In this document: in pieces, positions 54,563-63,586 of the stretch
How the letters are laid out: each line of letters starts with the position of its first letter
Position numbering within the stretch: the stretch's first letter is position 1
Notes under the pieces: model-generated
Database searches by the model: none
Told to the model about the DNA's origin: nothing
The model's input: only the letters and a program-made list of their open reading frames with translations
Assembly: GCF_024198235.1 (NCBI RefSeq)
Contig: NZ_JAKCFB010000015.1
Span: forward strand, 62,001-126,000
Origin: Myxococcus dinghuensis
GTDB lineage: Bacteria; Myxococcota; Myxococcia; Myxococcales; Myxococcaceae
Reading direction: 5' to 3'
DNA: 64,000 nt
Position numbers and translations under genes: made by a program

Positions 54563-55393
54563 TCAGCCCTCGAGGAGTGAGGCGGTCATCTGCGCGGCGC
54601 GCTCGCGGCCGTACTGGGCCTTGAGGCGAAGGAATACCACCTCATCATAGATGCGTCTGACGCTCTCTGGCATGGCGGACGAATACCCGAGCGAGCGGAC
54701 GAGGCCCGGGTCTCCATCCGCCAATGACTTCACACCCTTCACGTCGATGAAGGCATGCATCAGGTCTCGCAGGTCCGTGGTGCGTCCCTTGTTCAGCTCC
54801 TGACCCATCCCACCCACCGCGGTCAGCTCGCGGGCGATGGTGTCCACGGAGCCGAGCAGGTAGCGGTCGTCCCCGCGCTTCGCGGCGGTCTTCACCACCT
54901 CGATGGAGAAGAAGCGCGCCTCCGCCTGCATCTCCCCGAAGGCCTCGTGCGCGAAGGCCTCGTCGGCGATGGCCCGGGCGGCGATCTCCGCGCCCTGGGG
55001 CGACGCGAGGATGCTCTCCACGACCTTCCGGCGCTTCACGTTCTGGTTGTACAGCCCCTGCACGGACAACATCTCCCGGTAGTTCTCGAGCTGCGCGCCC
55101 AGGCGCTCGCGAGAGAAGCCACCGACCTGCTCCGGGGGCACGGGCGCCGTCGGCATCGCCGCCAGACGCTGGCGGGCCAGCTCCTCCGCCTTGGCCTCCA
55201 GCTTCTCCGCGACCTCCTTCGGGAGCCCCTGGGCCGACACGCCCAGCGCCACCGACTCCTGCGTCGCGCGCCCGTCCTCGGGCGAGGCGACGGCGGCCCC
55301 CGTGTCGGGCCTCGAGGACAACAGGACGCTCGCGCCCAGAACGAGGGCAGCCAACACCACCAGCGCCACGCGCCACTGAACCTTCTTGGACAT
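54563..55393 (-). CDS. Membrane-anchored helical protein of unknown function
   Basis: A 276-residue protein I do not recognise. One N-terminal transmembrane helix (about 8-27, RVALVVLAALVLGASVLL) anchors a periplasmic domain. A linker leads to a helical domain from about 60, with EVAEKLEAKAEELARQRLAA, ENYREMLSVQGLYNQNVKRR and repeated charged helices to the C-terminus (LKAQYGRERAAQMTASLLEG). No cysteine or catalytic motif is seen. It sits between the Hint lipoprotein and subtilase genes and probably shares their transcript: 85 bases after the first and eight before the last. A scaffold or chaperone role for one partner is possible but only inferred. Confidence 0.78.
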   Translation of the reverse strand: MSKKVQWRVALVVLAALVLGASVLLSSRPDTGAAVASPEDGRATQESVALGVSAQGLPKEVAEKLEAKAEELARQRLAAMPTAPVPPEQVGGFSRERLGAQLENYREMLSVQGLYNQNVKRRKVVESILASPQGAEIAARAIADEAFAHEAFGEMQAEARFFSIEVVKTAAKRGDDRYLLGSVDTIARELTAVGGMGQELNKGRTTDLRDLMHAFIDVKGVKSLADGDPGLVRSLGYSSAMPESVRRIYDEVVFLRLKAQYGRERAAQMTASLLEG

Positions 55394-55478
55394 GACTCGG
55401 CCTCGCCAGCAGGGAAACGCCAGGGCGGGGCGGCCCGGACGGCACCGCCCCACCACTTCGACGCGGATGCGCTAGGGC

Positions 55479-56423
55479 TCAGCGACGGACGACGATGGAG
55501 CCCAGCTCACGGGCCAGCTGGTTCTGCCACGCCAGGTCGCCCACGATGACGCCCTGCGCCGCCAGGAAGTGCCCCGCCTTGTCCTCGGAGGAGACCTCGA
55601 AGTTGAACACGTCCTCCTTGGTGAACTCGCGCGTCACGCGCTCGATGACGACGATCTCACCCTTGAGACCCACGAACTCGTCACCCGAGCGGACCGTCTT
55701 GGCCTCCACCACGCGGCCGTCGCTCAGCAGCATGCCGTGGTTCTGCGTCACGGCCAGGTTCTGGCCGTTGTCCAGGTGGAACACATAGAGGGCCGGCGAC
55801 TCCTCGCCGCGCGACACGGCGACGATGGGGCGACCCACGAAGCCCGGCGCCGTCAGCGTGGACTCCTCGTCGAGCGCGACGAGCTCCGTCGTCGTCTGCA
55901 CGGACTTCGCGGACAGCCACTCGCGGAAGCCCTTGGAGTCCAGCGTCAGGATCTGCGTGGTCGCCTCGAAGCAGCCACACTTGCAGACCGCGCCGATGTT
56001 GTTGTGGCGGTCGACCACCGGGTAGTAGCCCGTGGAGACGCCCCAGTTGTACGCGGCCTGGGTGATGAGCTGCAGGCCCAGCGCGTAGTCCAGCTCCGCC
56101 TGGCACTCCGTCCAGGAGATGCCGCCCACGCAGCGGCTGGTGTTCTGACCCGCGACGGACTGGTAGGTCGCCAGGTTCATGCCCGGACCGGTGTCCGAAC
56201 CACCCGTGCCACCACCACCGCCGCCACCACCACCGCCGCCGCCACCGCCGCAGAGGCCCTGGTTGAGCGCCTCGACCGGACACTCCTCGATGGGGATCAG
56301 CTCCTGCGTCGCGCTACCCACCGACTCCTTCTCGCTCTCCGACGCAGGCGTCGGCTGACCACAACCGGTTACCGCAAGGCCCATCCCCAGACACACAGCA
56401 AGCACAATGCCACGGCGATCCAT
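55479..56423 (-). CDS. Lipoprotein with C-terminal Hint (hedgehog/intein) domain
   Basis: A 314-residue predicted lipoprotein (lipobox AVTGC, acylated C21). A linker with 14 consecutive glycines (59-72) is followed by a Cys-containing middle part (90-150). The Hint domain begins at C151 in KCGCFEATTQILTLDS. Block B is LAVTQNHGMLLSDG (T226 and H229), followed by EAKTVRSGDEF. The last strand block is VFNFEVSSEDKAGHFLAAQG, and the intein C-terminal HN is replaced by GD (VIVGD). So the N-S shift and thioester step could work, but protein splicing should not. The result could be self-cleavage or attachment to a nucleophile, as in hedgehog or bacterial BIL proteins. GGAG precedes the ATG. First gene of the cassette. 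Confidence 0.86.
   Translation of the reverse strand: MDRRGIVLAVCLGMGLAVTGCGQPTPASESEKESVGSATQELIPIEECPVEALNQGLCGGGGGGGGGGGGGGTGGSDTGPGMNLATYQSVAGQNTSRCVGGISWTECQAELDYALGLQLITQAAYNWGVSTGYYPVVDRHNNIGAVCKCGCFEATTQILTLDSKGFREWLSAKSVQTTTELVALDEESTLTAPGFVGRPIVAVSRGEESPALYVFHLDNGQNLAVTQNHGMLLSDGRVVEAKTVRSGDEFVGLKGEIVVIERVTREFTKEDVFNFEVSSEDKAGHFLAAQGVIVGDLAWQNQLARELGSIVVRR
56208..56249 (-). repeat. Poly-glycine tract in the Hint lipoprotein gene
   Basis: Fourteen Gly codons, a mix of GGT and GGC (CCG/ACC read on the plus strand), make a 42-base repetitive run. It is a likely slippage site and forms a flexible linker between the lipid anchor and the rest of the protein. Confidence 0.9.
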
Positions 56424-56748
56424 GATTGGACTCCATTGACAGCTTGAGGTTTGGAGGTCGAGTCGCTCTGGACACCCGGTGCGCTCAATGATGAGCAGCC
56501 TGAGTCAACGGAGCCTCTCCCCTACTTCTGGGAATCACCAGCTCCAGGAGAGTCGCGCAAGGGATGATGCCGGATTCTCTTCCCGAGAGAGAGGAATCTC
56601 TCTCGGTGAACACTATCCACGCAAAGTGCGACAAAATCAATATACACGGAAATAGTGGAAACCCGTATGTATGTCGAATCACATTCCACGCCGCACGAAC
56701 AATTCCATCTCAACCACCCTGGATGGACATTCGTGCGGCATGGTCGTG
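56424..56748. other. Intergenic region between the alpha-2-macroglobulin and Hint genes, unusually AT-rich
   Basis: About 325 bases with no convincing gene. The base composition is much lower in GC than the rest of the window, with stretches such as AAAATCAATATACACGGAAA near 56633-56652. It must hold the Hint cassette promoter on the minus strand, but no single box pair stands out. It contains the 24-base inverted repeat listed separately. Confidence 0.6.
56583..56606. repeat. Perfect 10-bp inverted repeat with GGAA loop
   Basis: CCGAGAGAGA (56583-56592), loop GGAA, then TCTCTCTCGG (56597-56606). The two arms match perfectly. It lies about 140 bases after the alpha-2-macroglobulin stop and 160 before the Hint start on the minus strand, so it may be a terminator without a T-run, an RNA stem in the Hint leader or a protein-binding site. 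Confidence 0.75.
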
Positions 56749-59700
56749 CTATTTCGACGCTCCCACGGTAAGGACGGCGCCCGTCGAGTACGCGGTGAAC
56801 TCCGGCGCATACATGGATTGCACGGTGGCCGGGCCCACGCGGAAGGTGCCCGCCATGTTCGCGCGCAAGCGATACTTGAATGTGTATTCGCCCGCAGGCA
56901 GCCACTCGAAGAAGAAGTTGGTGTTCGCGTCGCGTGTCTCCTCGTACCAGACGATGCCGGAGTCCCACTTGTGGCGGGACTGCGCGCCCTCCGGCTCCAG
57001 GCCCGCCGCGCGGGGATCCCTCAAGTGGACGTACTCGGCCGCGTGCTTCGAGCGCAGCGACAGTTGCACCTCCACTTCGTCCCCGGGGACGAGCGCCGCG
57101 CCCTCGACGAGCGGGCGGAGCACCACCTGCTGGCCCTCGCGCGCGCGCAGGAAGTAGCGGCGTGACACGGAGAAGAAGTCACCCCGGTCCTCCTCCGGCA
57201 GCGTCTCCGTGGAGAAGTGCCACGTGGCGGAGGCGAAGGCGAAGCCCGGCGTCGTCTTCTCCACCACCACCGTGCTCATCGTCTGCGGCTGGAGCTCGGG
57301 CCCCGGCACCACCACCTGGTTCTTCTTGCCGGTGTACACGTCCGGGGCGAACTCCATGCGCGTGACGCGCGGCCCCACCGTCACCTGGGCGTCCTCGCGC
57401 ACGCCCAGCGCCCCTTCCGCCTCCAGGTACTTCACCAACGCGTAGAGGGCCTCCGCCGTGGCGCGCGTGGACTTCCAGTGGTTGAGCTTCTTGTCCAGGA
57501 GCAGCCACTGCACCAGGCCCTCGCGTCGGGTGTCCTTGGGCGACAGCTCGGTCAGCGTGCGCAGCGCGAAGGCGTGCGTCTCCGTGGTGTCGTTGTACCA
57601 GAGCCAGCTACGGTCCTCGGGCGCCCAGTACGTCCCCAGCTCCGGGCTCGTCTTCGCGGAGTCCATCACGCTGTCCCAGACGCGCCGGGCATCCGCGCTC
57701 CGGCCCGCGCGCGCGAGCGTCAGCGCCAGGTAGCCCTTGAGCATGGGGGAGTGCTCCTTCCAGTGCTTGAAGCTGAAGGCCAGCATCTGCTCCCGGTCCG
57801 AGGCGGTGAGCGCGTCGCCCGTGTAGCCCGGTCCCGGATAGGCGGAGGCCACGTGGTTGAGGAAGGTGATGAACTCCCAGCCCTCGCCCTTCTTCATCAG
57901 CTTGCCGGCGTACTCCTCGCGGAAGTGCCGCGCGAGATAGCCCCAGGCATTGCGCGTCATCTCCTCCGGCACCGGCACCTCGTACTCGAGGGCGCGCGAC
58001 AGGCCGTGGAGGATGTAGAGCGTCATGTACGGCGAGGGCGGGCCGCCCGGCCACCAGGGGAACCCGCCGCTGGCCGTCTGCGCCTTCTGCAGCTTCGCCA
58101 TCGCGGCGTTGCGCTCGGCGTTCGCCACCTTCGGGTCCAACACCTTCACATGGCCGGCCTCGCCCGCCGGGCCCCCCTTGGCCATCTCCAGCCACGGGGT
58201 CTCCTCCAGCGCCATCTTCCGGTTCGGGTCGACGGAGTCCCACGTCTCGAGGCGGGTGTCGCGCTCGCTCAGCGTCTTGGCCATCTTCGCCACCGCCGGG
58301 TAGCGACCATAGAGGCTGGTGAGGATGCCGGACGAGACGAAGCGGTTGAGCGTCTGCTCCGAGCACTCGTAGGGGTAGTCCACCAGGTACGGCAGGGCCT
58401 GGAGCGCGGAGTAGAAGAGCTGTGTATCCACCGTGACGACGAGCTGCTCGTTGATGCGCGTGGGGTCACCTCCCTGCTTCAGGTCGTCGAAGCGCATCGT
58501 CTTGGTGTCCTTGCCCTTGAGCGTGACGAAGCGCGACTGCGCCAGGTGGATGCGGCCGGGCAGCACGGGCAGCGGGCGCAGCTCGCCGTCGCTCAGGTTG
58601 CCGGCGCGGGCCTCCACGCGGAAGGCCACCTGCCCCACGCGCGCGGGCGTGGTGAGCGGGAAGCGCAGGTGGGTACCCTTGCCCGGGGCCACGTCGAAGG
58701 TCTGCGACGCGTTCTTCACCCCGAAGTCGGCGAGCAGGCTCTTGCGCGTCTCCACATCCACGATGTCCAGCGTGAGGGTGCCCTGCTGGGACCGCTCCGC
58801 CGCGTTGTTCACCACCACCTCCAGCACCGCGCGGTCTCCCTCGCGCAGGAAGCGCGGCACGTACGGCCGCACCATCAACTCCTTCACGCTCTGGGTCGTG
58901 CGCTGCGCGGAGCCGCCCTTCAAGTCGCGGGTGACGCCATGGACCCAGACGTTCCAGGCCGTCACCGAATCGGGGACGGTGAACTCCAGCGTGGCGGAGC
59001 CATCCGCGTCCGTGAGCAACTGCGGCACCCAGAAGGCGGTCTCCGCGAAGTTGGAGCGCATCGACACGGCCTCGGGGGACGCGCCTGCCTCGGGCGCCGC
59101 GTTCGCGGACTTCTCCTTCGCCAGGGGCTTCGCCACCGACTCCTGCATCACCATGCCCGGAGCGGGCGGTGGCGGCGGTGGCGGTGCGTCCGCGGGCTTG
59201 GGCTCGGCCACGGGCGCCGCCGACCTGCGCGCCCTCTCCATCCGGCCCGTCGCCATCATCGGACCGGAACCAAACCCGCCGCGCGCCCCCGGGCCCCCCA
59301 GTCCGTAGCCCTCCTCGAACTTGAGCCGGTCCACCGCGGGCGGCTCCCATCCCGGGGATTCACCGTAGCGGTCGGAGACGAGCCACATCGTGTTCGCGAC
59401 GGACAACGAGGACGGCAGGAGCGTGGTCGACCCCCGCGCCGGGTACAGCGCCGCCACGTCCTGGGGCGTGTGCTTCATGAACAGGTCGAGCGATTGGTCA
59501 TACATGTACGCGAGCAGCTCGGCGGCCCCCGCCTCCACCTTCGCCCCGCGAGGCCCCGTCACCTTCACCCGCCAGGTCTCCTTCGCGCCTGGGCGAAGCT
59601 TGTCGCGGAACGTGGAGAACTCGAGGCTCAGCTCCTTGTCGTCGAACGGCACGGACACCTGCGTGTTGAACCGGAGCAACTGCCAGTCACGCACCGCCAC

Positions 59701-62700
59701 CAGCACCGCGCTGAAGCCGCCGCGCAGCGCCTGCGTCACGGGCACCTCCACCACCGCGGGCGTCTGCCCCGCGACCAGGGGCATGCGCGTCACGCGCTTC
59801 TCCCCCTGGTACAGGTCCAGCATCAGCGGCTGTCCCTCGAAGCCGGACGCCACCAGGAAGCGCGCCACGTCGCCCACGCGCACCGTCGGCTTCTCCTGCA
59901 CCAGCGCGGCGGGCAGCGCCACCGGCGCGCGCGCCCCGGCCACCAGCAGCTCGCGCTTCACGGTGAACGTCTTCCCGAAGGCGTCCGTCGTCTCGTATTG
60001 CAGGCGATAGGCGCCCGCCTCCAACGCCGGCAGCTTCACGCGCGCGAGCCCCTGGGCGTCGTGGCGGACCTCTCCCTTCGCCCGCTCCGCGCCGTCCGCC
60101 CACGAGGCCAGCGTCGCCTGGAAGTCGTAGTCCTGCGCCCAGCGCGGCTGCTGCGCGTCACCCGGGGTGGGCGTGCTCACCGCGTCCGGGTCCTTGCGCG
60201 TCGGTGGCTGCACGAGCGGCTCGTCTGCGGGCAGCACGGGGCGCTTCGGCTGCTGGAGCGCGACGAGCCGCCAGCGCCCGGCGCCGGGGAGCGGCGCGCC
60301 GTCCAACGACGAGCGCACGAACCGCACCTCGGCGGGGGTCCCCTCGCGCAGGAAGTTCTCGTCCGTGTCGACGCGGCCCTCCACGGCGATGAAGCCCAGC
60401 CGGAAGGCACGCTCCGCCGAGCGCGTCTCTCCGCCCTCGTCCGTCGCGTCCGCCTCGATGCGATAGCGCCAGGTGAGGTCCTCCGAGCGCGCGGCGCGCT
60501 CATCCGCCTCGGGCGTGAAGTTCACCTGGAAGGAGCCGTCCTCCGCCAGCGAGGTCGTGCCGGCGGCCACGAGCTGCCGTTGCTGGGGGACGAAGGAGGA
60601 GCGCCACCCCCACCAGAACGGGAACACCGGCTCGCGGAACGCGCGCCAGCGCACGGTGCCCGTGGCCACGGGCAGGCCGAAGTAGTAGCGCGCCTCGCCC
60701 TTGAACGTGGCCGGCCGGTTGAGCCGCAGCGGGGCCTCCGGGTCCTTCAGCGAGACCTCGAAGGTGGGCCGCTTGTACTCCTCCACGCGCACCATGGCCG
60801 AGCCCCCGGAGTCGACACGCACCTGCCACAGCCCGAGCACGCGCCCGGTGGGGATGGCGAACTCCCCCGCCGCCGTGCCGAAGGCGTTGGTGCGGACCTC
60901 GCGCCGGGCGACCTCCTGGTAGTTGGGGTCCATCAGCGTCACCACGAGGCGCTCGTCCGGCCGCGTCTGGTAGCGCGCCTGCTCGCTCCGCCCCCGGAAG
61001 GCCACCACCTTCCACTGCAGCTTCTGCAACGGCCGGTAGACGCTGCGGTCCGTGAACACGAGCGACGACGTCAGTTCGCTGTCGCGATCCCTCGCGTAGA
61101 CGCTCGCGCCCGCGTCCAGCATCCGCGCCTCGCGCCCCTTCCCCACCACCAGCCGGTAGTACCGGTAGTCCGTCCTCGAAAGCTGGGGGAAGGACACCTC
61201 GCCCTGGGGATTGGTGGTCGCGCGGGCCACCTCGCGCAGCCCCGTGCGGTAGTCGACGAGGAACACCCGCACCAACGTCTCCGAGAGCGGCGCGCCCGTG
61301 TCGCCCTTCACGACGCGCACCTCCAGCGGCGCGCCCTGCCCACCCTGGGGGAGCGCCACCCACGGGACGATGGAGAGGAAGACCCCCTGTGCGCGGTTGG
61401 AGGCCTCGCGGAAGCCCGCGTCCGCCGAGGCGATGATGGCGTAGGTGCCGGACTCCTTCAGCGGGGGCGTCACGAAGGTACGGTGCTGCGCGAAGTCCCG
61501 CGTGGCGGGGAGCTGCGCGGTCCAGGACGCGACGGGCTTGCGGTTCTTCAGATACCCCCGCAGCTCGCCATCCGTGGGCAGCTCGCTCGAGTCGGACGAG
61601 CCCTTGAGCTTCTCGAGCCGCGCCTCCACGTCCACCGCGTACGCGCGGAAGTGGAGCGTGGGCACGTTGCGGTGGGTCACCTGGAGCGAGCGCTGGCCCG
61701 GGCCGTCCATCGTGAGGCCCGCCAGGGAGAAGTCGGGCGCCTCGATCTGCGCCTGGACGGTGCGACACCGCCGGCCGCCCACCGACTCCGGGAACCGGGT
61801 CCGCCCCTCGGACGCGAGCTGATGCGCGCGCACCAGGTGACCGGCCTCGCGCTCCAGCTCCGCCAGGAGCCCCTGCCCCATCGCCCACCAGGGCACGTCC
61901 TGGAACCCCTTCAGGTGCGCGGCGAGGTGCTGGCGCAGCCGGGTGCGGTCGTCCGCGTCCGTGAAGTGCCGGTGCAGCACTTCATGGCGCTTCAGCCTCG
62001 CCTCCAGCGCCGCCTCGCGCCGCCCCGCCGAGCGGTGCCAGGCCTCCAGGTCCCCCATCACCGCCGCCACCTTCAGGAGCGGATGGATGGCGGGGTCGCT
62101 CAGGTCCACCGTGGGCGTCCCCTCCAGCAGGGAACCCAGGTCGAGCCGGAAGACCTCGTTGGCGTGCTCCGGACGCCAGGTGCTGCTGTCCTGCAACAGG
62201 TCGACGCGCAGGTAGGAGACGGCGTCCCGCAACGTGGGGCGGATGCCGGCGGGGAACGTGTTGGGCTCGAGGAACTCGCCGAGCGCCTTCACCGGCTCCG
62301 CCCCCAGCGCCTGGCGCTGCTTCCACAGCGCCTCGAAGGCCCGCTGCGCCTCGGTGATGATCTGCTCGTACGTCCACGCCTTGAGGTCCACCGGGCCGGA
62401 GGACACGACCTGCTCGCGCTTGCGGACCTCCCAGGCGTAGGCCCGCGCGTACGTCACCAGCGCGTTGGCGTAGTAGAGGTCGAGCGTGGCGTGGGCCAGC
62501 GTGCCCTTGGGCCAGGGCTGCTCGCGCAGGAAGCGCACCGCCGTCTCGTAGCCGTGCAGGGCGGTGCGCAGTTGCACCGTGCGCACCAGCGCGCGCGTCC
62601 ACTCGGCCTCGTCCGGACCGTTCCGGGCGGCCTCGAGCCGGGCCTCCGTGCCCTGCGCGGCGGCCTCCACCTTCTGGTCGTCCACCAGCGCGTCGATGGC

Positions 62701-62805
62701 CTTCCACGACGGCGGGGCAGCCGCCAGGGCGGGGGCGGCGCTCAGGAGACACAGCAGCAACGACAGGGCGATGGACGGTGTCCGTATCCAAGGGGCGGCG
62801 AGCAT
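56749..62805 (-). CDS. Bacterial alpha-2-macroglobulin with thioester motif
   Basis: A 2018-residue exported protein of the alpha-2-macroglobulin family, a large protease trap. A signal peptide ends near SAAPALA (about 30). The N-terminal 330 residues are helical and specific to this type. Macroglobulin domains follow (HFRAYAVDVEARLEKL, VYRPLQKLQWKVVAFRGRSE). The thioester CxEQ motif is C1481-SEQ (DYPYECSEQTLNRF), followed by the thioester domain helices and a receptor-binding-like C-terminus. E. coli YfhM is a lipoprotein paired with PBP1C; here the signal lacks a lipobox and no pbpC gene is adjacent. The ATG at 62805 follows TAGAGT by seven bases. It likely traps proteases of prey or rivals in the periplasm. 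Confidence 0.93.
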   Translation of the reverse strand: MLAAPWIRTPSIALSLLLCLLSAAPALAAAPPSWKAIDALVDDQKVEAAAQGTEARLEAARNGPDEAEWTRALVRTVQLRTALHGYETAVRFLREQPWPKGTLAHATLDLYYANALVTYARAYAWEVRKREQVVSSGPVDLKAWTYEQIITEAQRAFEALWKQRQALGAEPVKALGEFLEPNTFPAGIRPTLRDAVSYLRVDLLQDSSTWRPEHANEVFRLDLGSLLEGTPTVDLSDPAIHPLLKVAAVMGDLEAWHRSAGRREAALEARLKRHEVLHRHFTDADDRTRLRQHLAAHLKGFQDVPWWAMGQGLLAELEREAGHLVRAHQLASEGRTRFPESVGGRRCRTVQAQIEAPDFSLAGLTMDGPGQRSLQVTHRNVPTLHFRAYAVDVEARLEKLKGSSDSSELPTDGELRGYLKNRKPVASWTAQLPATRDFAQHRTFVTPPLKESGTYAIIASADAGFREASNRAQGVFLSIVPWVALPQGGQGAPLEVRVVKGDTGAPLSETLVRVFLVDYRTGLREVARATTNPQGEVSFPQLSRTDYRYYRLVVGKGREARMLDAGASVYARDRDSELTSSLVFTDRSVYRPLQKLQWKVVAFRGRSEQARYQTRPDERLVVTLMDPNYQEVARREVRTNAFGTAAGEFAIPTGRVLGLWQVRVDSGGSAMVRVEEYKRPTFEVSLKDPEAPLRLNRPATFKGEARYYFGLPVATGTVRWRAFREPVFPFWWGWRSSFVPQQRQLVAAGTTSLAEDGSFQVNFTPEADERAARSEDLTWRYRIEADATDEGGETRSAERAFRLGFIAVEGRVDTDENFLREGTPAEVRFVRSSLDGAPLPGAGRWRLVALQQPKRPVLPADEPLVQPPTRKDPDAVSTPTPGDAQQPRWAQDYDFQATLASWADGAERAKGEVRHDAQGLARVKLPALEAGAYRLQYETTDAFGKTFTVKRELLVAGARAPVALPAALVQEKPTVRVGDVARFLVASGFEGQPLMLDLYQGEKRVTRMPLVAGQTPAVVEVPVTQALRGGFSAVLVAVRDWQLLRFNTQVSVPFDDKELSLEFSTFRDKLRPGAKETWRVKVTGPRGAKVEAGAAELLAYMYDQSLDLFMKHTPQDVAALYPARGSTTLLPSSLSVANTMWLVSDRYGESPGWEPPAVDRLKFEEGYGLGGPGARGGFGSGPMMATGRMERARRSAAPVAEPKPADAPPPPPPPAPGMVMQESVAKPLAKEKSANAAPEAGASPEAVSMRSNFAETAFWVPQLLTDADGSATLEFTVPDSVTAWNVWVHGVTRDLKGGSAQRTTQSVKELMVRPYVPRFLREGDRAVLEVVVNNAAERSQQGTLTLDIVDVETRKSLLADFGVKNASQTFDVAPGKGTHLRFPLTTPARVGQVAFRVEARAGNLSDGELRPLPVLPGRIHLAQSRFVTLKGKDTKTMRFDDLKQGGDPTRINEQLVVTVDTQLFYSALQALPYLVDYPYECSEQTLNRFVSSGILTSLYGRYPAVAKMAKTLSERDTRLETWDSVDPNRKMALEETPWLEMAKGGPAGEAGHVKVLDPKVANAERNAAMAKLQKAQTASGGFPWWPGGPPSPYMTLYILHGLSRALEYEVPVPEEMTRNAWGYLARHFREEYAGKLMKKGEGWEFITFLNHVASAYPGPGYTGDALTASDREQMLAFSFKHWKEHSPMLKGYLALTLARAGRSADARRVWDSVMDSAKTSPELGTYWAPEDRSWLWYNDTTETHAFALRTLTELSPKDTRREGLVQWLLLDKKLNHWKSTRATAEALYALVKYLEAEGALGVREDAQVTVGPRVTRMEFAPDVYTGKKNQVVVPGPELQPQTMSTVVVEKTTPGFAFASATWHFSTETLPEEDRGDFFSVSRRYFLRAREGQQVVLRPLVEGAALVPGDEVEVQLSLRSKHAAEYVHLRDPRAAGLEPEGAQSRHKWDSGIVWYEETRDANTNFFFEWLPAGEYTFKYRLRANMAGTFRVGPATVQSMYAPEFTAYSTGAVLTVGASK

Positions 62806-62866
62806 GGTCGGCACTCTAGACGCAGGCCGCCGCCCGGGCGTTCCACTTCCCGCGCGACCCGTGGCG

Positions 62867-63487
62867 TCAGGGAGCCGGCGCGGACACGGGGGCCTTGCGG
62901 CGAAGACCCACGAGGTAGACCTCCATGCTCGCCCCGCGCGTGGCCTCCGGGCGGACCACCTTCACCTCTTCGAAGAGGGCGCGCACCTGGTTGCGGAAGT
63001 CCTCGAAGTCCCCGCCCATGAACACCTTGGCCACGAAGGACGAGCCGGGCCGGCCACGCGCCGTGGCGATCTCCAGCGCCTTGCCCGCCAGCCGCAGGCT
63101 GCGCGCCTCGTCCGTGGCCTTGATGCCGCTCGTCTTGGGCGCCATGTCGGAGATGACCGCGTCGAACGGCCCGTCGTACAGCGCGGAGAGCTTCGCGTCG
63201 AAGTCGTCCGCGAGTACGTCCAGCACCGCCGTCTGCACGTGCCGCTGGGTGAAGGGGCGGATGGCGACGATGTCCACGCCGATCACCCGGCCGGCCCCTC
63301 CCACCGCGTCCGCGAGGATCTGCAGGAACCCTCCGGGCGCCGCGCCCAGGTCGAGCACCACGTGGCCCTTCTTCACCATGGGGAAGCGCTTGATCAGCTC
63401 GTCGACCTTGAAGGCCGAGCGCGCGCGGAGCCCCTCTTGCTTCGCTTTCTGGAAATAGTGGTCTTTAGGACGGTAGGGCTTGCCCAT
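62867..63487 (-). CDS. rlmE: 23S rRNA 2'-O-ribose U2552 methyltransferase RlmE (FtsJ)
   Basis: A 206-residue SAM-dependent methyltransferase. It begins MGKPYRPKDHYFQKAKQEGL, typical of RlmE. The SAM motif is VVLDLGAAPGGFLQIL (44-59). The catalytic K-D-K-E set is complete: K27 (RSAFKVDEL), D114 (ISDMAPKTSG), K154 (FVAKVFMG) and E189 (ASMEVYLV). Methylation of U2552 in the A-loop assists late 50S assembly. The ATG at 63487 fits the family N-terminus; an in-frame ATG at 63508 would add seven atypical residues. It lies upstream of the alpha-2-macroglobulin gene with a 61-base gap and is probably separate. Confidence 0.95.
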   Translation of the reverse strand: MGKPYRPKDHYFQKAKQEGLRARSAFKVDELIKRFPMVKKGHVVLDLGAAPGGFLQILADAVGGAGRVIGVDIVAIRPFTQRHVQTAVLDVLADDFDAKLSALYDGPFDAVISDMAPKTSGIKATDEARSLRLAGKALEIATARGRPGSSFVAKVFMGGDFEDFRNQVRALFEEVKVVRPEATRGASMEVYLVGLRRKAPVSAPAP

Positions 63488-63586
63488 GTCAGAGGGGGTC
63501 CCTACCATCCGCTACTGTCTTCGGGAAGCCGGAGCAGTCGCGGGTGTGTGCAGGCCCGCGCAATGGCGTGCCCGGAGGACGTCCCG

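Noticed and set aside
57217-63021. A 1934-codon open frame on the plus strand opposite the alpha-2-macroglobulin gene
   Set aside because: It is the antisense of a clear protein with domains and a thioester motif. Its translation is Arg/His/Leu-rich with no domain, as expected of a third-position shadow in GC-rich DNA.
63488-63508. Longer rlmE from the ATG at 63508
   Set aside because: The added seven residues are not typical of RlmE, while MGKPYRPKDHYF at 63487 is the usual beginning.
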